DNA of 64,000 bases from Enterococcus_K sp051713825 (GCF_051713825.1 NZ_JBIOQR010000001.1:1-64000), one strand, 5' to 3'. Shown: positions 42,247-55,343, counted from the first letter of the stretch. A program made the numbers and translations. The notes: generated by a model not told the origin, from the letters alone.

Positions 42247-43524
42247 CTAGTCTTTACCAATAATCTTTAGGCCGCCCATGTAAGGAACAAGAACTTCAGG
42301 AACGGTTACTGTACCATCTTCATTTTGATAATTTTCTAGGACTGCTGCAACTGTTCGGCCCACTGCTAAACCAGAACCATTTAAGGTATGTGCATAGTTT
42401 GTTTTTCCATTTTCATCACGGTAACGAATCATGGCGCGACGTGCTTGAAAATCTTCACAGTTTGAACAAGAGCTGATTTCACGATACATGTCTTGGGCTG
42501 GAATCCAAACCTCTAAGTCATAAGTTTTCGCAGCTGAAAAGCCCATATCGCCAGTTGACAACGCTAAGACACGATAAGGAAGATTTAGTTTTTGTAACAG
42601 CATTTCCGCATCATGGGTCATTTTTTCTAGCTCATCATAAGAATGTTGGGCGTCACTGAATTTCACCATTTCCACTTTGTTAAACTGATGTAGGCGGATT
42701 AAGCCACGAGTATCACGACCAGCACTTCCTGCTTCAGAACGAAATGCAGGGCTTAACGCCGTAAATTTAATTGGCAAATCTTGGCCCTCTAAAATTTCAT
42801 TATTGTAGTAGTTTGTCAAAGGGACTTCTGCTGTCGGAATTAAAGTCAAATCTGTCTCCGCTAATTGGAAAACATCCTCTTTAAATTTAGGAAATTGCCC
42901 TGTTCCAAACATTGAGTTGCTGTTCACCGCGTAGGGTGTAATCATTTCAGTATAACCATTTTCATAGATATGTTGGTCCAACATAAAGTTATAGAGCGCA
43001 CGTTCAAGACGAGCACCTAAACCTTTGTAATAAACAAAACGGCTACCAGAAACTTTTGCGCCACGTTCAAAATCGAGAATGTCTAAGTTTTCGGCGATTT
43101 CCCAATGGGGTTTTGGTTCAAATGCGAAACTTCTAGGCTGACTCCAACGACGAACCTCTACATTATCCTCTTCATCCTGACCAACAGGAACAGATGAATG
43201 AGGTAAGTTAGGAAGGGTTGTTGAGATCAAACGAAGCTGTTCATCAATCTCACCAATTTCCACATCTAGTGCTTTGATTTCTCCACCAACTGTTTTCATC
43301 TCCGCAATTTTGTCTGTTGCATCTTGTTTTTCACGTTTTAGCTCGGCAATTTTGGTTGAAACATCATTCCGATATTTTTTCAACTCTTCACTTTTGACTA
43401 GTAGAGCCCGTCGACTTTCATCCAAACGAAGAAATTCAACCAAAACCTCTTCTTTGACCCCTCTAGTTTGCAATTTTTCTTTTACTTCATCAAAGTTTTG
43501 ACGAATCATTTTTACATCTAACAT
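42247..43524 (-). CDS. serS: Seryl-tRNA synthetase
   Basis: 425 residues, class II. An N-terminal two-helix coiled-coil arm (about residues 28-110), then motif 2 FRSEAGSAGRDTRGLIRLHQF and motif 3 LNGSGLAVGRTVAAVLEN. Loads serine on tRNA-Ser. Transcription is controlled by the T-box leader at 43568-43832. AAGGAGGAAAAGGA region before ATG. Confidence 0.97.
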   Translation of the reverse strand: MLDVKMIRQNFDEVKEKLQTRGVKEEVLVEFLRLDESRRALLVKSEELKKYRNDVSTKIAELKREKQDATDKIAEMKTVGGEIKALDVEIGEIDEQLRLISTTLPNLPHSSVPVGQDEEDNVEVRRWSQPRSFAFEPKPHWEIAENLDILDFERGAKVSGSRFVYYKGLGARLERALYNFMLDQHIYENGYTEMITPYAVNSNSMFGTGQFPKFKEDVFQLAETDLTLIPTAEVPLTNYYNNEILEGQDLPIKFTALSPAFRSEAGSAGRDTRGLIRLHQFNKVEMVKFSDAQHSYDELEKMTHDAEMLLQKLNLPYRVLALSTGDMGFSAAKTYDLEVWIPAQDMYREISSCSNCEDFQARRAMIRYRDENGKTNYAHTLNGSGLAVGRTVAAVLENYQNEDGTVTVPEVLVPYMGGLKIIGKD

Positions 43525-43567
43525 TCCTTTTCCTCCTTAAAGTAAGTGCTGGTTTGAGTTGTAACAA

Positions 43568-43832
43568 AAACCAAATAAAAAAAACTAGTCCATTCCAAAA
43601 AAGAATCTCTTTCTTGGGACGAAATAGTTTGAATTCGCGGTACCACCCAAGTTCAGTTAAAAAACTGCCCTTGTAAACAAGATAACGGTTGTTTGCCGAT
43701 ATAACTTAGACCTACTGTTTTCGTTATATTTCATTATCGAAAAGTGGATTCCAAACTATCTATTATTGACTTTCACCAATCGTCAACTCTCTACAAATAG
43801 AATCGTAAGTACTAGCTTTTCTGAATCATATT
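43568..43832 (-). promoter_or_regulatory. T-box leader of serS
   Basis: The minus strand contains the T-box core GGGTGGTACCGCG (about 43634-43651). It is followed by a terminator stem (AAACTAtttCGTCCcaagAAAGA region) ending in a T-run. In stem I the bulge before ACTTTTC presents TCC, a serine codon, as specifier. Uncharged tRNA-Ser should stabilise the antiterminator and allow serS transcription. Confidence 0.9.
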
Positions 43833-43838
43833 AACCAT

Positions 43839-43867
43839 AGTATAGTGAATGACAAATTAATTGTCAA
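43839..43867 (-). promoter_or_regulatory. serS promoter
   Basis: Minus-strand TTGACA, 17 bp, TATACT, just upstream of the T-box leader. Matches the sigma-A consensus closely. Confidence 0.85.
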
Positions 43868-43958
43868 TTTCTTATGGTAAAAATTGGAACATCCTTCTAA
43901 ATGAATTCTGCTAAGACCTAGAGATGACTCACCTAAGCCCTAGCTTCTTACACAAAAT

Positions 43959-45191
43959 TTACTTTCGTAGCCCTAGCTTTTTCTTTGTTTCAGAAAGAGT
44001 TTTTTCGGTATCTAGTTCGTCAGGATTGTTTCTAGTAATCGGTAAGTGTAGGATGAAGGCCGTCCAGTTTGGATCTGACTTAGCATAAATATAGCCACCA
44101 TGTAAGGCGACAATACTTTGTGCAATAGCCAAACCCAAACCAGTCCCACCTGTTTCTTGTGAACGAGACTCTTCCACGCGGTAGAAACGATCGAATAACG
44201 AGTCGAGTGCGCGTTTTGGAATCATGGCCCCATCATTTTTGACGGTGATGACGGCTTCTGTCCCGACCTTCTCTACTTCTATTACGATATACTTAGCACC
44301 TTTTCCGTATTTCAGAGCATTTGATAGAAGGTTATTAAAGACGCGAACCAGTTTTTCTGTATCTCCATCCATAATAAAATGTTCCGGTGAAGAGACGACA
44401 TGAATCTCGATTTGTTTTTTTGAAGCTTCTAATTCAAAGTCAGCAGCTAACTGTTCCACCAACTGCGTCATATCAAAAGAGGTGATGTTGATTGGTACAG
44501 AAGGTTGGCGAACTTTTGTATATTCGAATAAATCTTCTACTAATATTTTCATCTGTTTGGCTTTAACATAAGCAGTATGCGTATACTTTAAGAGATCCTC
44601 TTGTGAATGAAACTGTCGATCTTCAATTAACCCAAGATACCCAATAATAGAAGTTAACGGTGTTCGAATATCGTGGCTGACATTTGTAATTAGCTCGTCT
44701 TTTGATTTTTCAATACGACGTTCGTCTTCAATGGCAGCAACGGTACTATCAACCAAACCATTGATACTAGAGACGACTCGACTCAAATCGCCACTCAATT
44801 CAAATGGGATTCGGTGGTTATAATTTCCATCTGCAATATAATGAAGTTCACTAATAATATGACGTAGCTGCATTTGTCTATACCGACGAATCAGTCGCCA
44901 GTAAAGAACTGCCAAGTCGATTAGTAAGAAGGCTGGAACAAAAAAGTTTCGGAAACTTAAGAAGAAATCGGTATTCAATTGATCAGCAAAGACATTCTTT
45001 GTTCCCCAAATTGCATTCTCTAATGAAGGAGAGTTTCGAACGACAGAATCTAAAACAACCAAAATCGCTACATTTAATAGAAGTAATAAAACAATCGTAA
45101 TAATTCCTTCTGCTAAAAGCTCGCTAATTTCCTTAGAAGTAAGAGTAATTCGCTTCTTTTTTTCCTGTGCAACCTTTCTTTTACCTTGCAT
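43959..45191 (-). CDS. Sensor histidine kinase
   Basis: About 410 residues. A basic N-terminus, two membrane helices (near 34-56 and 92-110) around a short outer loop, a HAMP-like linker, then the H-box NVSHDIRTPLTSIIGYL, N-box NNLLSNALKYG and G-boxes GGTGLGLAIAQ. VanS/WalK-like domain layout, but the ligand cannot be told. Start uncertain: ATG at 45191 or TTG at 45206, the latter overlapping the response-regulator gene. Cotranscribed with that gene. Confidence 0.88.
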   Translation of the reverse strand: MQGKRKVAQEKKKRITLTSKEISELLAEGIITIVLLLLLNVAILVVLDSVVRNSPSLENAIWGTKNVFADQLNTDFFLSFRNFFVPAFLLIDLAVLYWRLIRRYRQMQLRHIISELHYIADGNYNHRIPFELSGDLSRVVSSINGLVDSTVAAIEDERRIEKSKDELITNVSHDIRTPLTSIIGYLGLIEDRQFHSQEDLLKYTHTAYVKAKQMKILVEDLFEYTKVRQPSVPINITSFDMTQLVEQLAADFELEASKKQIEIHVVSSPEHFIMDGDTEKLVRVFNNLLSNALKYGKGAKYIVIEVEKVGTEAVITVKNDGAMIPKRALDSLFDRFYRVEESRSQETGGTGLGLAIAQSIVALHGGYIYAKSDPNWTAFILHLPITRNNPDELDTEKTLSETKKKLGLRK

Positions 45192-45870
45192 CAATTTTAT
45201 AACCAACTCCCCAAACGGTTTGAATCACTTTTTCGCCATCGGTTGCTTCTTCAATTTTATCGCGCAAATGACTTACGTGAACCATTACCGTTTTCGCAGA
45301 AACGATACTCTCCTGTTTCCACACGCGTTCAAAAATTTCGTCTGCACTAAAGACACGATTTGGATGACTAGCTAGTAAGTATAAAATACCAAACTCAAGG
45401 GCTGTTAATTGGATTTCTTTTCCATCAATCGTTTTGACTTCATGAGAATCTTTATTAATGATTAATGAATGAACTTCCAAAATGTCTGGTTGATCAGGAG
45501 TTACTTGCATTTTTGTTCGACGAAGTAATGATTTTACGCGCGCCATAACTTCAAGTGGATTAAACGGTTTAGTCACATAGTCATCTGCCCCAGCAACTAA
45601 GCCTTTAATTTTATCCATGTCTGTTGTTTTAGCTGTCAGCATAATAATTGGGATTTGCGATTCTTTTCTTAATTCCTTTACGACTTGCATGCCATCCATG
45701 ATTGGCATCATGATATCAAGAATTAACAGTTCGATATCAGGAACTGTGCGAATTTTAGATAAGGCATCTTTCCCATCATAGGCTTTTACGGCTTCATAAC
45801 CTTCGTTGTGTATATAGATACTTAATAGTTCAACAATCTCTTTATCATCATCTGCTACTAAAATTTTCAT
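45181..45870 (-). CDS. OmpR/PhoB-family response regulator
   Basis: 229 residues. Receiver domain with VADDDKEI acidic pair, phospho-acceptor Asp52 (LLILDIMMPIMDG), Lys in VTKPF, and a C-terminal winged helix (LTALEFGILYLLASHPNRVFSADEIFERVW). Pairs with the adjacent kinase. Closest in feel to the VanR group; target genes unknown. No resistance genes adjoin it, so a vancomycin role is not supported. Confidence 0.92.
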   Translation of the reverse strand: MKILVADDDKEIVELLSIYIHNEGYEAVKAYDGKDALSKIRTVPDIELLILDIMMPIMDGMQVVKELRKESQIPIIMLTAKTTDMDKIKGLVAGADDYVTKPFNPLEVMARVKSLLRRTKMQVTPDQPDILEVHSLIINKDSHEVKTIDGKEIQLTALEFGILYLLASHPNRVFSADEIFERVWKQESIVSAKTVMVHVSHLRDKIEEATDGEKVIQTVWGVGYKIDAR

Positions 45871-46125
45871 AAATAAACCTCCAATATATTATGTTATCAG
45901 CTCTATTCTATCAAAAAAAGACAGTTTTGGATAAGTGCAGTGATTAATTAATGAAAATTTAGAAGTAAATCAACAAAATATTTGGAAGTCGCGAGGTGTA
46001 ACGAACGTTATTAATGGAAAAGGAGTATATGAGTGGGTAAAAACCGAAAATTACGAACGAATAAAACACGTTAATAAATAAATAATCGTATTCATGGAAA
46101 TGTTGATAAATCAACGTTTTTTTAG

Positions 46126-46454
46126 TTGACGAAACCTGAAATAGTTGATATATTATTAGATGTTCGCGTGAATGATTTCTCATTCATAAACGCGAATTAA
46201 TTTTTGGAAAAACTTTTTCAAAATTGTTCTTGACGTTGAGGAATCAACATGATAGAATAACAAAGTCGCTCGAGAGAGATGGCAGAATAACAGTTGATAA
46301 ATCAATAAATTTTATTGAAAAAAGTTGTTGACAAATAACAACTGAACTGGTATTCTAATTAAGTTGCTGAAACAAGCGATTAACTGATTTGAAAAAAGAA
46401 GTTAAAAACTTTTATAAAAAAGAGGTTGACATTTAACTGCTCAACTGATATGAT
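46126..46454 (+). promoter_or_regulatory. Four tandem rRNA promoters
   Basis: TTGACG/TATATT (46126-46154), TTGACG/TAGAAT (46230-46258), TTGACA/TATTCT (46328-46356) and TTGACA/TATGAT (46426-46454), each with exactly 17 bp between hexamers. They start 104, 98 and 98 bp apart. AT-rich stretches precede several of them. The region between the response regulator and the first promoter (45871-46125) has no gene I can support. Confidence 0.75.
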
Positions 46455-46489
46455 ATAAAAGTTGCTGACACAGCAATTGTAGACCTTTG

Positions 46490-46504
46490 AAAACTGAACA
46501 AAGT
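46490..46504 (+). other. 16S processing stem (5' arm)
   Basis: AAAACTGAACAAAGT is exactly complementary to 48216-48230 beyond the 16S 3' end, forming the long stem cut by RNase III. Confidence 0.75.
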
Positions 46505-46619
46505 AAGACAAACCAAATGTGTAGTGTGTACTTGATTAATCAAGTCACAAACATTTAACAAGCAAGCAATAGGCTAGCAAACAAATTGAGCTTAACAATC
46601 TTATGATTGTTCTAACTTT

Positions 46620-51322
<4,703 letters not shown>

Positions 51323-51422
51323 AGAAAAAGAAAAGAATGAACTCGAGGAGTTTCAATTAAAAATACTTCAAATCCAGTTTTGAGTGAGCGAAAGCATAAC
51401 TCAATAAGACAACATCACTAAG

Positions 51423-51539
51423 TGTGGTGGCGATAGCGAGAAGGATACACCTGTTCCCATGCCGAACACAGAAGTTAAGCTTCTTAGCGCCGATTGTAGT
51501 GAGGGGTTTCCCCTTGTGAGAGTAGGACGTCGCCACGCT
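51423..51539 (+). rRNA. 5S ribosomal RNA
   Basis: GTGGTGGCGATAGCGAGAAG start and GTCGCCACGC end pair with each other; central TTCCCATGCCGAACACAGAA is typical. Confidence 0.95.
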
Positions 51540-51551
51540 TAAAGTTGTCAT

Positions 51552-51624
51552 GGAGGTTTAGCTCAGCTGGGAGAGCATCTGCCTTACAAGCAGAGGGTCA
51601 GCGGTTCGAACCCGTTAACCTCCA
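51552..51624 (+). tRNA. tRNA-Val (anticodon TAC)
   Basis: Cloverleaf with GGAGGTT/AACCTCC acceptor, CTTACAA anticodon loop and GGTTCGAAC T-arm. CCA not encoded. Confidence 0.96.
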
Positions 51625-51627
51625 TAT

Positions 51628-51700
51628 GAGCCGTTAGCTCAGTTGGTAGAGCATCTGACTTTTAATCAGAGGGTCACAGGTTCGAGCCCTGTACGGCTCA
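51628..51700 (+). tRNA. tRNA-Lys (anticodon TTT)
   Basis: GAGCCGT/ACGGCTC acceptor and CTTTTAA anticodon loop. Only 3 bp after tRNA-Val. Confidence 0.96.
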
Positions 51701-51707
51701 TATTTTT

Positions 51708-51789
51708 GCGGGTGTGGCGGAATTGGCAGACGCACTAGATTTAGGATCTAGCGCCTTACGGCGTGGGGGTTCAAGTCCCTTCACCCGCA
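51708..51789 (+). tRNA. tRNA-Leu (anticodon TAG)
   Basis: GCGGGTG/CACCCGC acceptor, TTTAGGA anticodon loop and a long variable arm (GCGCCTTACGGCG), as expected for leucine. Confidence 0.96.
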
Positions 51790-51802
51790 TAAAGTTACAT
51801 AC

Positions 51803-51875
51803 GCCGGCTTAGCTCAGTTGGTAGAGCATCTGATTTGTAATCAGAGGGTCGAGGGTTCAAGTCCTTTAGCCGGCA
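51803..51875 (+). tRNA. tRNA-Thr (anticodon TGT)
   Basis: GCCGGCT/AGCCGGC acceptor, TTTGTAA anticodon loop. Confidence 0.96.
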
Positions 51876-51885
51876 TCAGAAAACT

Positions 51886-51957
51886 GCGGAAATAGCTCAG
51901 TGGTAGAGCACCACCTTGCCAAGGTGGGGGTCGCGGGTTCGAACCCCGTTTTCCGCT
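51886..51957 (+). tRNA. tRNA-Gly (anticodon GCC)
   Basis: GCGGAAA/TTTCCGC acceptor, TTGCCAA anticodon loop. Confidence 0.96.
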
Positions 51958-51974
51958 TTGCCAAAAGCAATGTC

Positions 51975-52060
51975 GCCGGGGTGGCGGAACTGGCAGACGC
52001 ACAGGACTTAAAATCCTGCGGTGAGTGATCACCGTACCGGTTCGATTCCGGTCCTCGGCA
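51975..52060 (+). tRNA. tRNA-Leu (anticodon TAA)
   Basis: GCCGGGG/CCTCGGC acceptor with one G-U pair, CTTAAAA anticodon loop and a long variable arm (GGTGAGTGATCACC). Confidence 0.96.
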
Positions 52061-52077
52061 TTAGCACTAAATATAAA

Positions 52078-52151
52078 GCACCCATAGCTCAACTGGATAG
52101 AGTGTTTGACTACGAATCAAAAGGTTAGGGGTTCGACTCCCTTTGGGTGCA
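52078..52151 (+). tRNA. tRNA-Arg (anticodon ACG)
   Basis: GCACCCA/TGGGTGC acceptor, CTACGAA anticodon loop; A34 should be edited to inosine. Confidence 0.96.
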
Positions 52152-52155
52152 TAGT

Positions 52156-52186
52156 AAATGTTTGACTGCGGATTAAAAGGTGATAC
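52156..52186 (+). pseudogene. tRNA fragment relic
   Basis: TGTTTGACTGCGGATTAAAA resembles the anticodon arm of the preceding tRNA-Arg (TGTTTGACTACGAATCAAAA) with three changes. No acceptor, D-arm or T-arm accompanies it, so it is a remnant of a partly deleted duplicate. Confidence 0.55.
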
Positions 52187-52227
52187 TTTAATTTCTTTTA
52201 AAACGTTTAGTCTTTTTTTATTAGCTA

Positions 52228-52301
52228 CGGGAAGTAGCTCAGCTTGGTAGAGCACTTGGTTTGGGACCAAGGGGTCGCAGGTTCGAATCCTGTCTTCCCG
52301 A
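52228..52301 (+). tRNA. tRNA-Pro (anticodon TGG)
   Basis: CGGGAAG/CTTCCCG acceptor, TTTGGGA anticodon loop. The last tRNA of the block. Confidence 0.96.
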
Positions 52302-52313
52302 TAAAAGTAAAGG

Positions 52314-52349
52314 CTTCGATTAGCTTATTAGCTAATCGAAGTTTTTTTT
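52314..52349 (+). terminator. Terminator of the rRNA-tRNA operon
   Basis: CTTCGATTAGCT, loop tatt, AGCTAATCGAAG, then TTTTTTTT. Confidence 0.93.
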
Positions 52350-52477
52350 GGCAACCTAAAAAGGCTAGTGAATAAGATGAATTAACGCACCAATTCCATC
52401 CATCTGAGCAAACTTCATGAATTATCCTCAAAAAATCGTTATGATAGAAAAAGAAGATGATTCGAGGAGGAAGTACA

Positions 52478-52762
52478 GTGAAAAATAAAGAAATAGAACA
52501 AGCTCTATTTGCTGGCGGCTGTTTTTGGTGCATGGTAAAACCGTTTGACCAACAACCAGGAATTTTATCTGTAACTTCAGGTTACACAGGAGGTCATGTG
52601 CCGAATCCGACATATGAACAGGTTGTAACTGGGATAACAGGGCACACAGAGGCTGTAGAGGTGATATTCGATGCCTCCATTATCTCGTATAAAGAATTAG
52701 TTGAAATTTATTGGCAACAAACGGATCCTACTGATGAATTCGGTCAGATAATAGAGCCTTGA
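52478..52762 (+). pseudogene. msrA: msrA truncated by prophage insertion
   Basis: Peptide methionine sulfoxide reductase A, N-terminal part only: 94 residues of an expected roughly 170. Catalytic GGCFWC, SGYTGGH and YEQVVTG are intact. After QTDPTDEFGQ, where the family continues with the GDNYR region, the sequence reads IIEP and stops. GTG start 7 bases after GAGGAGGA. The break coincides with the left prophage end, so the missing half should lie beyond the right attachment site. Reductase activity is unlikely in the lysogen. Confidence 0.85.
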
Positions 52763-52816
52763 ATCGTTGATATAATAGGTTTTTTTGTTAATTGAATACC
52801 ACAGTGAATACCATAT
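52735..52816. other. attL: Prophage left attachment region (attL)
   Basis: Host msrA sequence stops near 52740-52750 and the phage integrase gene ends at 52817 facing this junction. The core repeat cannot be defined because attR lies outside the window. Confidence 0.55.
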
Positions 52817-53947
52817 TTACAAATTCATATATTTTAAAAACTTATCAGCAGTCTCTTTCTCCGCTTCTTTGGTTACATGGGTATATATTTCCATAGTAGT
52901 TTTTATGTTGCTATGTCCTAGACGTTCTTGCACTTGCTTGATACTAGCTCCAGCTTCAAATAATAAAGACGCGTGAGTATGTCTAAAACCGTGTGGCGTG
53001 ATATTATATGATGAATAATTATGAAGCACTTGGTTTAAAAAAGAATTATATACTTGTCTATTTTGATAATCAGAAAAAATAAGTTGTTCTGCCTCTTTTT
53101 TAGCTCTAATACCTCTTGACAACATTTCCTTTTTTTGAGTAAGTTTCCATTTTTTTAATAGAGCAATTGTACTGCTATCTAAGGAAATTTCTCTTGTTGA
53201 TCCTAACGTTTTTGGAGTCGTTGTTATTTGTTCCCCAGATAAATAATAAGCTGTCTTAGTTATTGATAGAGTATTTTTTTCAAAGTCTATATCAGTCCAG
53301 TTTAATGCAGCTAATTCCCCTTTTCTTAATCCTGTATATGCTAGAGTATGAAACATTACATATACCATTTCAGATTCTTTAGATTTAATATCATTTAAAA
53401 AAGACTTTAACTCTTCCCTGTCTAAAAATACAGCTTCTTTTTTTGGAACATTGGTTTGTTTTCTAGGGACAATTATATTATCCATTGGATTGTATTGGAT
53501 GAGATTAATAGATACAGCATACCTAAATACTTTACTAGTATAACTTCTTAGTCTTGATGGAGCATTATCTGCAAGCCATTCATTAGAGACTCTCTGACAC
53601 GTTGCTGTAGTTATTTTATTTATTCGCTTATTCTCGAATTTGGGTAAGATTTCATTGTCAAATAGAAATTTCAAACGTATGGCAGTTGTTTCTTTAACAT
53701 TTAATTTATAGTTTTCAAACCACAACTCATATACATCTTTAAATGTCTGATAATGTTGTTTGACAAAACTTCCAGACTCTACTTCAATTTGAAGTTGTGC
53801 AAGAGCTAACCCTGCTTCTTTTTGAGTCCTAAAGCCTCGTCTAGTCGTTCTCTTACTTTTGCCTGTCAATGGGTCAACACCTAAATATGCGTTAAACATG
53901 TAAGCCGTTGAGCCGTCTTTTTTTTTGTATTTTTTTATGACTGCCAT
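52817..53947 (-). CDS. int: Phage integrase (tyrosine recombinase)
   Basis: 376 residues. N-terminal arm-binding domain with KKYKKKDGSTAYMFNAYLG and TTRRGFRTQKEA, a SAM-like core-binding domain, and a catalytic domain with TGLRKGELAALNW (Arg), HGFRHTHASLLFEAG (His-x-x-Arg) and LGHSNIKTTMEIYTHV (Tyr). Faces attL, the standard place. ATG at 53947 with AAAGGGA upstream; three codons earlier is a TTG. It should integrate at the msrA site. Confidence 0.95.
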   Translation of the reverse strand: MAVIKKYKKKDGSTAYMFNAYLGVDPLTGKSKRTTRRGFRTQKEAGLALAQLQIEVESGSFVKQHYQTFKDVYELWFENYKLNVKETTAIRLKFLFDNEILPKFENKRINKITTATCQRVSNEWLADNAPSRLRSYTSKVFRYAVSINLIQYNPMDNIIVPRKQTNVPKKEAVFLDREELKSFLNDIKSKESEMVYVMFHTLAYTGLRKGELAALNWTDIDFEKNTLSITKTAYYLSGEQITTTPKTLGSTREISLDSSTIALLKKWKLTQKKEMLSRGIRAKKEAEQLIFSDYQNRQVYNSFLNQVLHNYSSYNITPHGFRHTHASLLFEAGASIKQVQERLGHSNIKTTMEIYTHVTKEAEKETADKFLKYMNL

Positions 53948-53978
53948 TTGAATCAATCCCTTTCTTTTGATACAATAA

Positions 53979-54050
53979 GCATAGCTAAATAAGCTTATTG
54001 TTTATTTATGTTTGGCACGCTCTGCTCACCAAAGTAGGGGCGTGTTTTTT
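53979..54050 (+). terminator. Two hairpins between integrase and lipoprotein genes
   Basis: AATAAGC...GCTTATT (about 53979-54001), then GGCACGC...GGGGCGTG (54013-54044) followed by TTTTTTT on the plus strand. The T-run orientation is opposite to the flanking genes, so a plus-strand transcript would end here. It could mark an antisense or small RNA. Confidence 0.45.
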
Positions 54051-54052
54051 TA

Positions 54053-54478
54053 TTAATAGTAAGATAATTTATCTTTGTAGAAGTATAATTTTCTTTCGCC
54101 GGTACTGGATTTACCATCACTATTTTTATATGAGTACTTATATATGAGAGCTTTAACACTTTCATTTTTATTTAATAATACTTTTATATTCGCTATTTCT
54201 AAAGCTGAGTTATATATTGTTTGATATTCGTCTGGATACTCATTTTCATCAGTAAAAGCTAATACGGTTGAACTTGTTTCTATTTCTTTATCTACTAATT
54301 TTGTTACTTCTGTTTGCTTGTTAATTGTTTCGCTCGGATTTCCTAATAGTTCAATAACCTCATTAGCAGACATTCCTTTTCCAAGGTCATTAAACGAGTC
54401 ACTTGTTAATTTTGGACCACATCCTACTAGAACAACGCTTGAAAAGATTATGGCTAACCCTAAAATAAATTTTCTCAT
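54053..54478 (-). CDS. Prophage lipoprotein
   Basis: 141 residues. Signal peptide with lipobox LVGC (Cys20), so anchored to the outer face of the membrane. The mature part starts with a BamE/SmpA-like motif (LGKGMSANEVIELLGNPSE). A Lys/Tyr-rich beta segment (KALIYKYSYKN, GERKLYFYKDKLSYY) ends it. It lies between integrase and repressor, the place where temperate phages of lactic acid bacteria carry lysogeny-expressed superinfection-exclusion lipoproteins. That function is inferred from position and architecture, not from a recognised exclusion family. Confidence 0.75.
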   Translation of the reverse strand: MRKFILGLAIIFSSVVLVGCGPKLTSDSFNDLGKGMSANEVIELLGNPSETINKQTEVTKLVDKEIETSSTVLAFTDENEYPDEYQTIYNSALEIANIKVLLNKNESVKALIYKYSYKNSDGKSSTGERKLYFYKDKLSYY

Positions 54479-54573
54479 TTTTTTATCTCCATTCTGATAT
54501 AATGTATTTTGACTATCTCTATATTATGTAGAGGGCGCCCTAGAATGCTACCAACATTCTGGGGCATTTTGTA

Positions 54574-55308
54574 TTACATAACCACTCTTCCGATTATTTT
54601 TACGCGTTCATTGTTCTTTATTTCAATATCTTCGTATTCTGGATTGAGTGAGACAAGAGTCATTCCATCAAAAGAAGTGTATATTTTTTTTACAAATGCT
54701 TCATCGTCAATGAGAATAACCCCGATGGCTCCATTTAATATTTCAGTTGTTTCCTCTACAAAAATAGTTTCATGGTCTTTAAACAATGGTTTCATAGAAT
54801 CGCCATTCACAGTCAATGCAAAATCCGCTCGATCAGGTATTTCATCCTCTGTCAATTCAATGGTTTCTTTCATTTCCCCATCTAAATATTCACCTGTACC
54901 AGCAGAAACAAATCCACGCCAATCGAAATCATATTTTTTTGGAAATGGAATGACATTATCAATAGATTCGTCTTGTTTATGTAGTTGTTGTGCCTGCAAC
55001 TGCTCTTGTGCATACGTTAAAACGTTCTGTTGGCGAGTTTCTTCAAGTTTTGCTGTCGTTTCATTTATTAGAGTTAGTACAGTGGATGGTTGATATTCCT
55101 CAACCAAATCAGCTTTTGTTACAGAAAAATAATTTGCCAAGAGTTCTATTTTATCAATTCTTGGATAGGTTTTTGCTTTTAACCAATCAGTAAGAGTAGT
55201 GTAACTAATTTCTAAATCGGTTGATAATTTCCTCCTGTCAATACCCCATTTGTTCATGTAACGTTGAATATTATTTGCCATCACTTCCTTATTACCTAAA
55301 GCGCTCAT
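54574..55308 (-). CDS. Phage repressor, CI/LexA-like (S24 peptidase)
   Basis: 244 residues. N-terminal helix-turn-helix (RRKLSTDLEISYTTLTDWLKAKTYP), a Gln-rich linker and a C-terminal S24 autopeptidase with cleavage pair Ala136-Gly137 (SAGTG), catalytic Ser171 (NGDSMKP) and Lys207 or Lys208 (FVKKIY). Keeps lysogeny and should self-cleave with RecA during SOS. Its own promoter and the divergent early promoter both carry TACGGTTAAACCGTA operators. ATG after AAAGGAG. Confidence 0.93.
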   Translation of the reverse strand: MSALGNKEVMANNIQRYMNKWGIDRRKLSTDLEISYTTLTDWLKAKTYPRIDKIELLANYFSVTKADLVEEYQPSTVLTLINETTAKLEETRQQNVLTYAQEQLQAQQLHKQDESIDNVIPFPKKYDFDWRGFVSAGTGEYLDGEMKETIELTEDEIPDRADFALTVNGDSMKPLFKDHETIFVEETTEILNGAIGVILIDDEAFVKKIYTSFDGMTLVSLNPEYEDIEIKNNERVKIIGRVVM

Positions 55309-55343
55309 ACTATTTCTCCTTTACAACGTATTGTATATAGAAT

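Noticed and set aside
43959..45870. Vancomycin-resistance VanR/VanS
   Set aside because: Only general similarity of a two-component pair; no vanH, ligase or vanX genes are adjacent.
46021..46081. Short peptide gene MGKNRKLRTNKTR in the rrn leader
   Set aside because: A GTG and a plausible site exist, but 13 codons in an AT-rich promoter region are not enough support.
51841..52613. Open frames across the tRNA cluster on the minus strand
   Set aside because: They read antisense through tRNA genes; the peptides are the familiar spurious tRNA-antisense translations.
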